A stretch of 64,000 bases of DNA from Luteipulveratus halotolerans (GCF_001247745.1 NZ_LAIR01000002.1:2976001-3040000); one strand, 5' to 3'; shown: positions 8,444 through 17,665, numbered from the stretch's first letter. Notes: generated by a model from the letters alone, not told the origin. Made by a program: numbers and translations.

Positions 8444-9208
8444 ATGACTGCTACCGCGCTGCGCACCGGGACCGCCGTCCTCACCGCCACCGCCCTGGCG
8501 GGCGGACTCGCCGGATGCGGCGGCGACGACCAGCCCGCCCGCTCGAAGGTCGTCACGGTGCTGGCCGCGGCCTCGCTGACCGAGGCGTTCGGCGACCTCA
8601 AGAAGCAGGTCGAGCAGGCGCACCCCGACGTCGAGGTGCGCGTCAGCTTTGCCGCGAGCTCGACGATCGTGCAGCAGGTCAACAACCATGCCGACGCCGA
8701 CATCGTCGCCCTGGCCGACGAGAAGGCCGGCACGACGCTCAAGGCCGACGTCCTCAAGGGGGCGAGGCCTCATCTGTTCGCGACCAACCAGATGATCATC
8801 GCCACACCCGCCGACAACCCGGGCAAGGTCACCGGCCTCGCCACGCTCACGTCGGGCGACGTCGACACCGTGCTGTGCGCACCGCAGGTGCCCTGCGGGC
8901 GAGCCGCCAAGAAGGTCCTCGACAAGAGCCACGTCACCCCACACGTCGTGTCGTACGAGCAGGACGTCAAGGCCACCCTCGCCAAGGTGCGGCTGGGTGA
9001 GGCCGACGCCGCGATCGTCTACGTCACCGACGTCGCCTCTGCCGGCAAGGCCGTGCGCGGCGTACCCATCAAGACCGACCAGAACGTCACCACCCGCCTG
9101 CCCGTCTACTCACTCAACAACGACGAGGCGTCGAAGGCGTTCCTCGACGCACTCAACTCACCTGCCGGCCGAAAGGTGTTGAGCGACAGGGGTTTTGGCA
9201 CGCCGTGA
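8444..9208 (+). CDS. modA: Molybdate ABC transporter substrate-binding lipoprotein
   Basis: Binds molybdate (or tungstate) outside the membrane and delivers it to ModB. 254 residues with a lipoprotein signal ending in the lipobox LAGC (Cys24). The mature start VVTVLAAASLTEAFGDL is the ModA hallmark, with oxyanion-contact serines in AASLTEAF and FAASSTIVQQ. The stop overlaps modB's GTG. It is the first gene of a compact modABC operon. Confidence 0.96.
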   Translation: MTATALRTGTAVLTATALAGGLAGCGGDDQPARSKVVTVLAAASLTEAFGDLKKQVEQAHPDVEVRVSFAASSTIVQQVNNHADADIVALADEKAGTTLKADVLKGARPHLFATNQMIIATPADNPGKVTGLATLTSGDVDTVLCAPQVPCGRAAKKVLDKSHVTPHVVSYEQDVKATLAKVRLGEADAAIVYVTDVASAGKAVRGVPIKTDQNVTTRLPVYSLNNDEASKAFLDALNSPAGRKVLSDRGFGTP

Positions 9209-10002
9209 GCCCGCGCACCAACCGCCACGACAGCCCGGCCCGCAGCGTCCTCGCGCTGCCGGCCGCTCTCGCGCTGCTCGTCCTGGTCGTGCCGCTGATC
9301 GCCCTGCTCGCGCGCGTCGAGTGGGGCAGCCTCGGGACGGCCCTGACAGCAGCCGGCACCGGTGACGCACTCCGCCTGTCCCTGCGCACGACCCTCACGA
9401 CCGTCGTCCTGTGCGTGGTGCTCGGGACGCCGCTCGCCTGGGTGCTCGCGCGGTCGTCCGGTCGGTGGCCGCCGTGGGTACGCGCCCTGGTGACCGTGCC
9501 GCTGGTGCTGCCACCGGTCGTCGGCGGCGTCGCCCTGCTGATGGCTTGGGGCCGAGAAGGCTTGGTGGGCGGGCCGATTCACGACTGGTTCGGCTGGTCG
9601 ATCCCCTACTCGTGGGTGCGGGTCGTGCTCGCCGAGACCTTCGTGTCGATCCCGTTCTACGTGCTCGCCGTCGAGGGCGCGCTGCGTTCGCTCGACCGCC
9701 GGTACGACGACATCGCAGCCACGCTGGGCGCCTCGCCCTGGCGCACCTTCCGTGCCGTCGCGGTGCCGATGGTGCTGCCCGGCGTGGCCGCCGGCGCGAC
9801 GCTCGCGTGGGCGCGCGCGCTCGGCGAGTTCGGCGCGACGATCACGTTCGCCGGCTCGTTCCCGGGCCGCACCCAGACCGCTCCCCTGGCCGTCTACCAG
9901 GCGCTCGAGGTCGACCCCGACGCCGCGACCGCGCTGAGCATGCTGATGCTCGTCGTGTGCGTCGTCGTGCTCGCACTGCTGCGAGGGCGGTGGTGGCGAT
10001 GA
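9205..10002 (+). CDS. modB: Molybdate ABC transporter permease
   Basis: Membrane channel subunit, 265 residues with about five or six transmembrane segments. The cytoplasmic EAA-type loop AATLGASPWRTFRAVAVPM contacts ModC, and ARALGEFGATITFAGS is typical of ModB. It begins at a GTG that overlaps the modA stop and ends inside the modC start (ATGA). Confidence 0.96.
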   Translation: MSPRTNRHDSPARSVLALPAALALLVLVVPLIALLARVEWGSLGTALTAAGTGDALRLSLRTTLTTVVLCVVLGTPLAWVLARSSGRWPPWVRALVTVPLVLPPVVGGVALLMAWGREGLVGGPIHDWFGWSIPYSWVRVVLAETFVSIPFYVLAVEGALRSLDRRYDDIAATLGASPWRTFRAVAVPMVLPGVAAGATLAWARALGEFGATITFAGSFPGRTQTAPLAVYQALEVDPDAATALSMLMLVVCVVVLALLRGRWWR

Positions 10003-11051
10003 CAATGCATCTCGACGGCGTCGTACGCCGGGGCGACTTCGCGCTCGACGCGACGCTCGACGTCGAGCCCGGTGAGGTCGTGGCCGTGCTCGGCCCCAAC
10101 GGCAGCGGCAAGACCACACTCGTCAACGCCCTCGCAGGGCTCGACGCTCTCGACGGGGGCGCCCTGCACGGGCCTGACGGCGCCGCATGGGACGCCGGCC
10201 GCGCATGGGTCGGACCACGCCACCGGTCGGTCGGGCTCGTGCTCGCCGAACCGCTGCTCTTCCCCCACCTGACCGCCCGCGACAACGTGGCGTTCGGGCC
10301 GCGGTCGCGAGGCGCAGGGAGAGCCGACGCGCGCCGTACGGCCGACGCCGAGCTCGCGGCCGTCGGCCTCACCGAGCACGCGTCGTCGCGCCCGCGCGCG
10401 CTCTCCACCGGGCAGGCCCAGCGGGTCGCGCTCGCCCGCGCGCTCGCCACCTCGCCCGCACTGCTGCTGCTCGACGAACCGCTCTCGGCCCTCGACCCCG
10501 AGACCCGCGGCGCCACCCGCGTCTCGCTCGGTCACCGGCTGCGCGGCTACGACGGATGCACCGTGCTCGTCACGCACGACCCGCTCGACGCGCTCACACT
10601 GGCCGACCGGCTGGTCTTCCTCGACGCCGGCCGGGTGGTGCAGTCCGGTACTCCGGCCGAGGTCGTCTCCCGCCCGCGCAGCCCCTACGTCGCCCGGGTC
10701 GTCGGGCTCAACCTGTGGCGGGCCCGGCGTGACGGCGATGTCGTACGCCTGCCGTCGGGTGAGGCGGTGACGATCGCAGACCTGCCCGACGCCGCCGACC
10801 TCTGGGTCACCGCTCGCCCGTCCGCTGTCGCGCTGTGGCCGACCGAGCCGCACGGGTCGCCGCGCAACTCCTGGCAGCTCACGGTGTCGTCGGTCGAGCT
10901 CGCCGGGCAGTCGGCACGCGTCACGCTCACCGGTGCCGTCGAGCTGGTGGCCGAGGTGACCGCCGCGTCGGTGGCCGAGCTCGGTCTCGCCCCGGGCACG
11001 GTCGTCTGGGCGACGCTCAAGGCGATCGAGCTGTCGGCGTACGAGGCCTGA
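9999..11051 (+). CDS. modC: Molybdate ABC transporter ATPase with C-terminal TOBE domain
   Basis: Energises the ModB channel by ATP hydrolysis. Walker A is GPNGSGKTT, the signature is LSTGQAQRVALARAL (a T replaces the usual second G of LSGGQ), Walker B is LLLLDEPLSALD, and the switch histidine is in VLVTHDPLDAL. Residues from about 285 to 350 form a molybdate-binding TOBE domain, which probably allows feedback control. 350 residues, start ATG at 9999 overlapping the modB stop. A second, shorter ModC without TOBE lies in the acquired island at 25.8 kb. Confidence 0.96.
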   Translation: MTMHLDGVVRRGDFALDATLDVEPGEVVAVLGPNGSGKTTLVNALAGLDALDGGALHGPDGAAWDAGRAWVGPRHRSVGLVLAEPLLFPHLTARDNVAFGPRSRGAGRADARRTADAELAAVGLTEHASSRPRALSTGQAQRVALARALATSPALLLLDEPLSALDPETRGATRVSLGHRLRGYDGCTVLVTHDPLDALTLADRLVFLDAGRVVQSGTPAEVVSRPRSPYVARVVGLNLWRARRDGDVVRLPSGEAVTIADLPDAADLWVTARPSAVALWPTEPHGSPRNSWQLTVSSVELAGQSARVTLTGAVELVAEVTAASVAELGLAPGTVVWATLKAIELSAYEA

Positions 11052-11076
11052 GACGTTCGTCGCCGCGGTCACCGGC

Positions 11077-11121
11077 TCTCGATACGGCTCGCGCTGGGGC
11101 GCTCGCCTACTCGACCAGCGG
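11077..11121 (+). repeat. Intergenic repeat R2 (CTCGATACGG...CTACTCGACCAGCGG)
   Basis: The sequence begins TCTCGATACGGCTCGC and ends CTACTCGACCAGCGG with a GC-rich centre. Related copies occur inside the SDR gene near 31.5-31.7 kb and, degenerate, near 56.87 kb. Similar short dispersed repeats are familiar in actinobacterial intergenic DNA. Here it sits between modC and the transhydrogenase gene. Confidence 0.75.
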
Positions 11122-11144
11122 GGCGCTCGCCTGCAGGAGGGATC

Positions 11145-12452
11145 GTGCGCGAGAGTGGACACATGAGCTCGTTCGCCCCCAGCAACCCCGAGCAGGTCTA
11201 CACCTACGGCGCGCCACAGCTGAAGTTCGGCCCGGGCGCCAGTGACGAGATCGGCTACGACCTCAGCCTCACCGGCGCGAAGCGCGCGCTGGTCGTCACC
11301 GACGCCGGCGTGGCCGCGACCGGTGGACCGCAGCGTGTCGCCGACCAGATGGCCCAGTTCGGGGTGGAGGCAACGGTTTTCGACGGCAGCCACGTCGAGC
11401 CGACCGATGAGAGCCTCGCCGCCGCGGTGGCGTGGGCGCGCGAGCACGGGCCGTTCGACGCGTTCGTCGCCGTCGGCGGTGGGTCGAGCCTCGACACCGC
11501 CAAGGCGATCAACCTGATGACCACCAACGACGGCGAGCTGATGGACTACATCAACGTACCCGTCGGCGGTGGCCGGGCGCCGTCGCGACCGCTGCACCCG
11601 CTCATCGCCGTGCCGACGACGACCGGCACCGGTTCGGAGAGCACCACGATCTGTGTGCTCGACGTGCTGTCGCAGAAGGTCAAGACCGGCATCTCGCACG
11701 CCCGCCTGCGCCCGACCGCCGCTGTCATCGACCCCGAGCTGACCCTCACCCAGCCCGCCGGCGTGACGGCCGCCGCCGGGATGGACATCCTGTGCCACGC
11801 GCTCGAGAGCTACACGGCCCGCCCCTACACGTCGTACGAGCGCAAGCAGCCTCACGAGCGGGTGCCGTACTGCGGGTCCAACCCGATCGCCGACATGTGG
11901 TCGGAGAAGGCGCTGGAGCTGCTCGCCGGTGCGTTCAGGCGGGCTGTGCACGACGGCGACGACCGTGCGGCGAGGCACGACATGGCGATGGCGGCGACGT
12001 TCGCGGGCATGGGTTTCGGCAACGCCGGCGTGCACGTGCCCCACGCCAATGCCTATCCGATTGCGGGGCAGGTCAAGGGTTTTCACCCCGACGGCTATCC
12101 GCAGGACGAGCCGATGGTGCCGCACGGCATGGCCGTCTCACTGACCGCACCGGCGGCGTTCAGGTTCACCTACGACGCGTCGCCGGCTCGGCACCTGAAG
12201 GTCGCCCGCATCCTCGACCGCGAGGCCGCGACGACCGACGACCCGGCCGACCAGCTGCCGTCGGTGCTGACCGCACTGATGAAGGACATCGGCATCCCCG
12301 GCGGCATCGGTGCCGTGGGCTACGACGAGGCCGACATCCCCGCGCTCGTCGAGGGCACGATGAAGCAGCAACGCCTGCTGGCCACCGCCCCACGCGAGGT
12401 CACCGAGCCCGACGTCTCCGAGATCTTCCGCAGCTCGCTCTCCCTCTGGTAG
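11145..12452 (+). CDS. Iron-dependent alcohol dehydrogenase family: hydroxyacid-oxoacid transhydrogenase-like
   Basis: Group III alcohol dehydrogenase fold, 435 residues, most like ADHFE1-type transhydrogenases that couple 4-hydroxybutyrate oxidation to 2-oxoglutarate reduction. The nucleotide motif is VAVGGGSSLDTAKAINL, followed by IAVPTTTGTGSESTT. Metal-ligand histidines are plausible in MDILCHALESYTARPYTS and in VPHANAYPIAGQVKG / PHGMAVSLTAPAAF. An AGGAGG just before the GTG at 11145 favours that start (adding MRESGH); the ATG at 11163 is the alternative. The gene is monocistronic and ends before a copy of the hairpin repeat. The substrate assignment is by family resemblance only. Confidence 0.88.
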   Translation: MRESGHMSSFAPSNPEQVYTYGAPQLKFGPGASDEIGYDLSLTGAKRALVVTDAGVAATGGPQRVADQMAQFGVEATVFDGSHVEPTDESLAAAVAWAREHGPFDAFVAVGGGSSLDTAKAINLMTTNDGELMDYINVPVGGGRAPSRPLHPLIAVPTTTGTGSESTTICVLDVLSQKVKTGISHARLRPTAAVIDPELTLTQPAGVTAAAGMDILCHALESYTARPYTSYERKQPHERVPYCGSNPIADMWSEKALELLAGAFRRAVHDGDDRAARHDMAMAATFAGMGFGNAGVHVPHANAYPIAGQVKGFHPDGYPQDEPMVPHGMAVSLTAPAAFRFTYDASPARHLKVARILDREAATTDDPADQLPSVLTALMKDIGIPGGIGAVGYDEADIPALVEGTMKQQRLLATAPREVTEPDVSEIFRSSLSLW

Positions 12453-12529
12453 CCCCCGGCAGACGTTGGCGAGCCGCACACGCCTACCTGTGCTCGCCCC
12501 ACCTTTTGCCGGGCCCTCGTACGAAACTC

Positions 12530-12563
12530 GTCTGTCCGGCACTCCATGCACTGCCGGACAGAC
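12530..12563 (+). repeat. Hairpin repeat HR, copy 2 (perfect arms)
   Basis: Perfect 12-bp arms GTCTGTCCGGCA / TGCCGGACAGAC around a 10-base loop. The symmetry continues outward imperfectly as CGAAACTC on the left and GGTTTTCG on the right, giving about 50 bases of palindrome (12521-12571). It lies between the transhydrogenase stop and the end of the opposing lipoprotein remnant. Confidence 0.92.
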
Positions 12564-12572
12564 GGTTTTCGC

Positions 12573-12827
12573 TCAGCGGGTGACGGCGTCGGCGAACCAG
12601 CTGGGGCCGATGACCGGCACGTCGACGGCGTCGTGGATCGAGGCGAGGTCGTCGAGCCGCCACCCTTGGCGTCGCCGCCACCCGTGGACTGCGGACCGCT
12701 GCTGCAGGCGCTCACGGTGGCGGTGATCGCTGCTGCTGCGCTCAGCGTGCCGGTGAGCTTGAGGAAACGCGCCGGGTGGTCCCGGTCGAGCCGGAGAGGT
12801 GGTGCAAAGGCTTGTCGTGGGACACAT
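12573..12827 (-). pseudogene. Remnant of an extracellular solute-binding lipoprotein
   Basis: An ATG at 12827 with GGAGG upstream opens this stretch. The recognisable lipoprotein signal RFLKLTGTLSAAAAITATVS followed by ACSSG lies one frame over, and the final frame, back in the first phase, reads LDDLASIHDAVDVPVIGPSW and stops at 12573. At least one frameshift is therefore present. The whole is only about 85 codons instead of the roughly 400 of a sugar-binding protein, so the middle has been deleted. The position, divergent from a FadR-type regulator, suggests it once belonged to that regulon. The reading as a sugar ABC component is inference. Confidence 0.5.
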
Positions 12828-12858
12828 CTGCCTCCAGTGCCGTGGGGTGAATGTGATG

Positions 12859-12899
12859 GACCATACATCAGACATCAGACGTCTGACATTGATATGGTC
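12859..12899. promoter_or_regulatory. Nested palindrome, candidate GntR/FadR operator
   Basis: A perfect 12-base palindrome TCAGACGTCTGA (12875-12886) lies inside an outer inverted repeat GACCATA (12859-12865) / TATGGTC (12893-12899). It occupies the divergent space between the lipoprotein remnant and the gntR gene starting at 12976, the expected place for an autoregulatory site. Confidence 0.7.
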
Positions 12900-12975
12900 A
12901 ATTCGCCGCAGATCACCACCGACGACGGTGGACGGGCAGGGATGATGATGCGGCGCGACGGCACAGGAGGGGTTC

Positions 12976-13683
12976 ATGGCAGCAGTCACGACACGTCCAC
13001 GCTCGGCCCAGTCGGAGGTCACCGAGCGCATCAAGGCGTACATCCTGGACCACCACCTGCACGCCGGCGACGCCATGCCCACCGAGGCCGAGCTCATGGA
13101 GGCCATCGGCGCCAGCCGCTCCAGCGTCCGCGAGGCCATCAAGACCCTCAGCGCGCTCGACATCGTCGAGGTCCGTCACGGCCACGGCACGTTCGTCGGG
13201 CGTCTGTCGATGAGCGCGATGGTCGAGAGCCTGGCGTTCCGCTCGCTGCTCAGCAGCAGCAGCGACTACACCGTGCTCGCCGACCTCGTGTCGGTCCGCC
13301 AGATGCTCGAGCAGGGCCTCGCCACGCACATCATCGAGAGCTTCACCCCCGAGCAGGAGCGCGGGCTGAGCGCGCTCGCCCACTCCATGCGCGATCTCGC
13401 CGAGCAGGGCAAGCCCTACATCGAGCAGGACCGCGAGTTCCACCTGCTGCTGCTCGAACCGCTCGGCAACGAGCTCGTCGTCCAGCTCACCGGGGCGTTC
13501 TGGGAGGTCCAGTCACGCGTCGCGCCGTCGCTCGCCGTCACCGAGGAGAGCTGGCTGCGCACGGCCAACGCCCACATCGAGATCGTCTCCGCGACGGCCG
13601 CCCGCGACCTCGACCGCCTGCACGCAGCCATCGAGGAGCACTACGCCCCCGTCAAGGAGCACATCAGGTTGCTCGCGCAGTAG
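12976..13683 (+). CDS. GntR-family transcriptional regulator, FadR subfamily
   Basis: 235-residue DNA-binding regulator. The N-terminal winged helix has YILDHHLHAGDAMPTEAELM and SRSSVREAIKTLSALDIVEV, the GntR recognition region. The C-terminal all-helical FCD ligand domain shows the metal/ligand pattern EQDREFHLLLLEPLGN and NAHIEIVSA. The start ATG has AGGAGG seven bases upstream. It is followed after about 30 bases by an esterase and an overlapping SIS gene, so it probably controls both from the palindrome upstream. The effector is likely a sugar acid or amino-sugar derivative, which is inference. Confidence 0.93.
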   Translation: MAAVTTRPRSAQSEVTERIKAYILDHHLHAGDAMPTEAELMEAIGASRSSVREAIKTLSALDIVEVRHGHGTFVGRLSMSAMVESLAFRSLLSSSSDYTVLADLVSVRQMLEQGLATHIIESFTPEQERGLSALAHSMRDLAEQGKPYIEQDREFHLLLLEPLGNELVVQLTGAFWEVQSRVAPSLAVTEESWLRTANAHIEIVSATAARDLDRLHAAIEEHYAPVKEHIRLLAQ

Positions 13684-13712
13684 TCCCCTGAAACCGTTGC
13701 CAGGAGCCACGA

Positions 13713-14687
13713 TTGCCGCACTACGACCTGCCGCTCCACGAGCTGGAGCAGTACGCCCCGCCTCGTCGCGAGCCCGACGACTTCGCCGAGTTCTGGTCCT
13801 CGACCCTCGCTGAGGCGCGCACCCACGACCTGGACGTACGCAGCGAGCGGGCGGCCGCGTACCTCCCGCACGTCGTCGTGCACGACGTGACGTTCGCGGG
13901 CTTCGGCGGCGACCCGATCCGGGCGTGGCACCTGCGCCCGAGCGGCGTCGAGGGCGTGCTGCCGACGGTCGTGCAGTTCCTCGGCTACGGCGACGGACGC
14001 GGCACCCCGGTCGACTGGTTGATGTGGCCGGCCGCGGGTTTCGCGGTGCTCGTCGTCGACACCCGCGGTCAGGGCGCACGCGCCCGAAGGGCAGGTGCCA
14101 CAGGCGATCCCGCCGGTAGCGCGTCGCCGCACGTCGAGGGCTTCCTGACCAAGGGCGTGCTCGACCCGCACGACTACTACTACCGCCGCGTGCTCACCGA
14201 CGGCGTCCGCGCACTCGAGGCCGTCCGTACGCTGCCGGGCACCGATCCGTCCCACGTCGCGGCCGTCGGCATGAGTCAGGGCGGCGCGATCGCGCTCGGC
14301 GTCTCGGGCCTCGCGCCCTCGCTCGTCGACGCCACGGTGACCCACGTGCCGTTCCTGTGCGACGTGCGCCGCGAGGTCACCATCACCGGCTCCAAGCCCT
14401 ACAGCGAGCTGGTTGCCTTCCTGCGTACTCACCGCGCATCCGCGGAGCAGGCGTTGTCGACGATCGACTACGTCGACGGCACGACCCTCGCCGCCCACGC
14501 CACGGCACCGGCGCGGTTCTCGGTCGCGCTGATGGACGAGATCTGCCCACCCTCCGGCGTGTTCGCCGCCTACCATCACTACGCCGGACCCAAGACGCTC
14601 GACGTCTATCCCTACAACGACCACGAGGGCGGCGCGGCCGACGCCGAGATCGCGTCCGTCCAGTGGCTTCAGGAGCTCTGGTCATGA
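13713..14687 (+). CDS. Acetylxylan esterase / cephalosporin-C deacetylase family (CE7)
   Basis: Alpha/beta hydrolase of the AXE1 family, which removes acetyl groups from short sugars or related compounds. 324 residues. The RGQG motif (VVDTRGQGARARR), the nucleophile elbow GMSQGG with its serine, an aspartate in LMDEICPPS and the terminal histidine in YNDHEGG complete the CE7 set. There is no signal peptide, so it works on imported acetylated sugars. The start is a TTG with AGGAG eight bases upstream. It overlaps the next gene by four bases. Confidence 0.93.
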   Translation: MPHYDLPLHELEQYAPPRREPDDFAEFWSSTLAEARTHDLDVRSERAAAYLPHVVVHDVTFAGFGGDPIRAWHLRPSGVEGVLPTVVQFLGYGDGRGTPVDWLMWPAAGFAVLVVDTRGQGARARRAGATGDPAGSASPHVEGFLTKGVLDPHDYYYRRVLTDGVRALEAVRTLPGTDPSHVAAVGMSQGGAIALGVSGLAPSLVDATVTHVPFLCDVRREVTITGSKPYSELVAFLRTHRASAEQALSTIDYVDGTTLAAHATAPARFSVALMDEICPPSGVFAAYHHYAGPKTLDVYPYNDHEGGAADAEIASVQWLQELWS

Positions 14688-15721
14688 CCACGCCCGGACA
14701 CCTCATGGCAGCTGAGATCGCCGAGCAGCCAACGGTTCTCGCGCACATCCTGTCGTCGTACGACGCACACCTGTCTCCCGTGCTCGCACGTCTGCGCGCC
14801 CACGACACGCGGTCGGTGCTGCTGGTCGCGCGCGGGACGTCCGACCATGCCGCGATCTACGCGAAGTACCTCATCGAGACCCGGCTCGGCCTACCTGTCG
14901 GCCTGGTGTCGACGTCGACCTACACCGCGTACGACGCGCAGGCCCACCTCGACGGAGTCGTGTGGATCGCGGTCAGCCAGTCGGGTGGCTCGCCCGACCT
15001 GGTCGAGTCGACCGAGAAGGCCCGCGCCGCAGGGGCGCTCACGATCGCGCTGACCAACGCCGACGGCTCACCGCTCGAGGCAGCCGCCGAGCTGCGCCTG
15101 CCGATGCTGGCGGGCGTCGAGCGCTCGGTCGCGGCGACCAAGACCTACACCGCGAGCCTGCAGTGGTTGTGGCTGCTGGTCGAGGGCTGGGCGGGTGGTT
15201 CGCTCGACGCCGCGGCCGGCGTACCCGACTGGGTTGCCGGTGCGCTCGACCGGCCCGAGGTGAGCGAGGTGGCGTCGCGGTACCGGTTCGTGGAGCGGCT
15301 CGTGACGACGTCGCGCGGGTTCGCGTACCCGACGGCCCGTGAGTCAGCGCTGAAGCTGATGGAGACCTGTTACCTGTCGGCCCACGCGTTCTCGGGGGCC
15401 GACCTGCTGCACGGGCCGCTCGCGATGATCGACGAGGACCGGCCGGTCGTCGTCATCTGCCCCGACGGTGCGGGTGGTCGGGCGCTGCAGCCGGTGCTCG
15501 AACAGCTCGACGCGCGCGGCGCCGACGTCTGCCTCGTTGCTCCGCCCGAGGTCACCGCGACGTCGGCTGCGCGAATCCCGTTGCCGTCCGGCATGATCGA
15601 GCAGCTCGCGCCGATCGCGCAGGTCGTGCCGCTGCAGCAGCTCGCCCTGCAGCTGGCTCTGTCACGGCACTACGACCCGGACCGCCCGCGCGGCCTGCAG
15701 AAGGTCACCAAGACCACCTGA
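14684..15721 (+). CDS. SIS-domain sugar isomerase/deaminase-like protein
   Basis: 345 residues with two SIS (sugar isomerase) lobes and no glutaminase domain. ARGTSDHAAIYAKYLIE and AVSQSGGSPDLVEST form the first phosphosugar site, and KTYTASLQWLWLLVEG plus ESALKLMETCYLSAHAFSG resemble the GlmS isomerase half or the AgaS/NagB-II type deaminases. It is expected to isomerise or deaminate a phosphorylated amino sugar. Translational coupling with the CE7 esterase (ATGA) suggests deacetylation and isomerisation of the same class of substrate. Confidence 0.9.
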   Translation: MTTPGHLMAAEIAEQPTVLAHILSSYDAHLSPVLARLRAHDTRSVLLVARGTSDHAAIYAKYLIETRLGLPVGLVSTSTYTAYDAQAHLDGVVWIAVSQSGGSPDLVESTEKARAAGALTIALTNADGSPLEAAAELRLPMLAGVERSVAATKTYTASLQWLWLLVEGWAGGSLDAAAGVPDWVAGALDRPEVSEVASRYRFVERLVTTSRGFAYPTARESALKLMETCYLSAHAFSGADLLHGPLAMIDEDRPVVVICPDGAGGRALQPVLEQLDARGADVCLVAPPEVTATSAARIPLPSGMIEQLAPIAQVVPLQQLALQLALSRHYDPDRPRGLQKVTKTT

Positions 15722-15732
15722 TCACGAATCTC

Positions 15733-15766
15733 GTCTGTCCGGCACTCCATGCACTGCCGGACAGAC
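15733..15766 (+). repeat. Hairpin repeat HR, copy 3 (perfect arms)
   Basis: Same perfect 12-bp arms and 10-base loop as the copy at 12530. It starts 12 bases after the SIS stop codon. A further copy follows at once in the same orientation but is broken after its left flank by the island at 15798. Confidence 0.92.
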
Positions 15767-16421
15767 AGCCTTCGCCGCACCCTCGTACGAAACTCGTCTA
15801 GGGCGTGTCTGACAAATAGTTCGGTGTTGGGCTGAGATTCTGCGGACGTGTCTCGTTTCCAGTTGCTCTCGGATGCCCAGTGGTCGTTGATCGAGGAGAT
15901 GTTGCCGCGTCCTACGGGCCGCAGGGGTCGGCCGTTCTCCGACGCGCGCACGATGCTCGAGGGCATCATCTACCGGTACCGGTGCGGGATCGCGTGGCGC
16001 GACCTTCCGGAGTCGTTCGGTCCGTGGCAGACGGTGTGGACCTGGCACCGCCGGATGGCCACGGACGGCACCTGGGACAAGGTCCTGGCCAAGCTCACCG
16101 CCGCCGCGGACGCTGCGGGGATCGTGGACTGGTCGCTGTCGGTGGACTCCACCATCGCCAGGGCGCACCAGCACGCGACGAACACCACCCGTACCACAGG
16201 GGGCTGGGTCGAACTACACGAATCTGCTGCAAGAGCCGCCTGACCACGCCATCGGCCGCTCCCGGGGCGGGCTGTCGACGAAGATCCACCAGCTCGTCGA
16301 CGGCAACGGGCTGCCGCTGGTCACGCTGATCACTGCGGGACAGGCCGGCGACTCACCCGTGTTCCTGCCACTGTGAACCGCCCCGGGATGTCCGGAGACT
16401 TCATTACTGGAGGATGAAGTC

Positions 16422-16751
16422 ATGGCACGTCCCTCGAAGTACCCGCGTGAGCTGCGGGAGCGTGCGGTCCGGATGGTGACGGAGTCAGTCGCCGCCGGCG
16501 AGTACACCAGCGAGTTCGAAGCGATCCGCACGATCGCGGCTCGACTGGGCATCGGGTCTCCCGAGACCCTGCGTAAGTGGGTTCGCCAGGCCCAGGTCGA
16601 TGGCGGGACCCGACCGGGTCGCACGACCCAGGAGCTGGAGGAGATCCGGGCGTTGAAGAAGGAGAACGCCGAGCTGCGCCGGGCGAACGAGATCTTGAAG
16701 TCAGCGTCGGCTTTCTTCGCGGCGGAGCTCGACCGCCCACCCAGGTACTGA
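16422..16751 (+). CDS. IS3-family transposase OrfA
   Basis: 109-residue DNA-binding helix-turn-helix protein: ARPSKYPRELRERAVRMV, then IRTIAARLGIGSPETLRKWV, then a leucine-zipper-like ELEEIRALKKENAELRRANE that allows multimerisation. It binds the IS ends and is joined to OrfB by ribosomal frameshifting near its end. An ATG with GGAGGA upstream starts it. Confidence 0.93.
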   Translation: MARPSKYPRELRERAVRMVTESVAAGEYTSEFEAIRTIAARLGIGSPETLRKWVRQAQVDGGTRPGRTTQELEEIRALKKENAELRRANEILKSASAFFAAELDRPPRY

Positions 16752-17665
16752 CCGAGTTCATCGACACTCATCGTGAGGAGTTCGGGGTCGAGCCGATCTG
16801 TCGAGTGCTGTGCGAGCACGGCGTCAAGATCGCCCCGTCGACGTACTACGAGGCCCGCGATCGGGCGCCCTCAGCGCGGACGCTGCGCGATGCGCAGGTC
16901 GGCGAGCTGATCCGGTCCGCGCGTCAGCAGCGGTTCGTGACCCGGTTCGGTGCGCGCAAGATGTGGTTGCACCTGCGCAGGCAGGGCCATGACGTGGCCC
17001 GGTGCACCGTGGAGCGAGTGATGGCCGCGAACGGCTGGCAGGGCGCACTGCGGGGCAAGCAGGTGCGGACCACCATCGCTGACCCGCGCGATGCCCGAGC
17101 GGCGGATCTGGTCCAGCGAGACTTCACCGCCTCGGCCCCGAACCGGCTGTGGGTCGCTGACTTCACCTATGTCGCGACCTGGTCCGGGACCGTCTACGTC
17201 GCGTTCGTCATCGACGTCTACTCCCGGATGATCGTCGGCTGGCGCGCGGCCACCAGCATGAGCACCCAGCTGGTGCTGGACACCCTCGAGCACGCGATCT
17301 GGTCACGCCGCCAGCACGGCGTGGACGACCTGACCGGGCTGGTGCACCACACCGACGCCGGCAGCCAGTACACCTCTTTCGCCTTCACTACCAGGCTGAT
17401 TGACGCCGGCGTGGACGCATCAGTGGGTTCGGTGGGCGACGCCTACGACAACGCGATGGCTGAGTCCCAGATCGGCGCGTACAAGACCGAGCTGATCCGT
17501 CCCGACGGGCCGTGGCGCGATGTCGAGCACGTCGAGCTCGACACCCTGCAGTGGGTCCACTGGTTCAACCACGACCGACCCCACGAGTCCATCGACGACC
17601 TGACACCCATCGAGGTCGAATCAGCCCACTACGCTGCACGAAACCGTCTCATCCCGTCCGGGTAG
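16742..17665 (+). CDS. IS3-family transposase OrfB (DDE integrase core)
   Basis: Catalytic half of the transposase, reached from orfA by a programmed frameshift; the coordinates give the OrfB frame after the overlap and no independent start is evident. The DDE residues are in LWVADFTYVATWSGT, GLVHHTDAGSQYTS and DNAMAESQIGAYKTELI. The final block HWFNHDRPHESIDDLTPIE is typical. The frame is intact. Confidence 0.93.
   Translation, partial: QVLTEFIDTHREEFGVEPICRVLCEHGVKIAPSTYYEARDRAPSARTLRDAQVGELIRSARQQRFVTRFGARKMWLHLRRQGHDVARCTVERVMAANGWQGALRGKQVRTTIADPRDARAADLVQRDFTASAPNRLWVADFTYVATWSGTVYVAFVIDVYSRMIVGWRAATSMSTQLVLDTLEHAIWSRRQHGVDDLTGLVHHTDAGSQYTSFAFTTRLIDAGVDASVGSVGDAYDNAMAESQIGAYKTELIRPDGPWRDVEHVELDTLQWVHWFNHDRPHESIDDLTPIEVESAHYAARNRLIPSG

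Noticed and set aside
12320..12868. A 182-codon frame starting before the lipoprotein signal and running into the transhydrogenase 3' end
   Set aside because: It passes through the hairpin repeat and antisense coding DNA; only the signal-peptide part is meaningful, and it is out of frame with the native-looking end.
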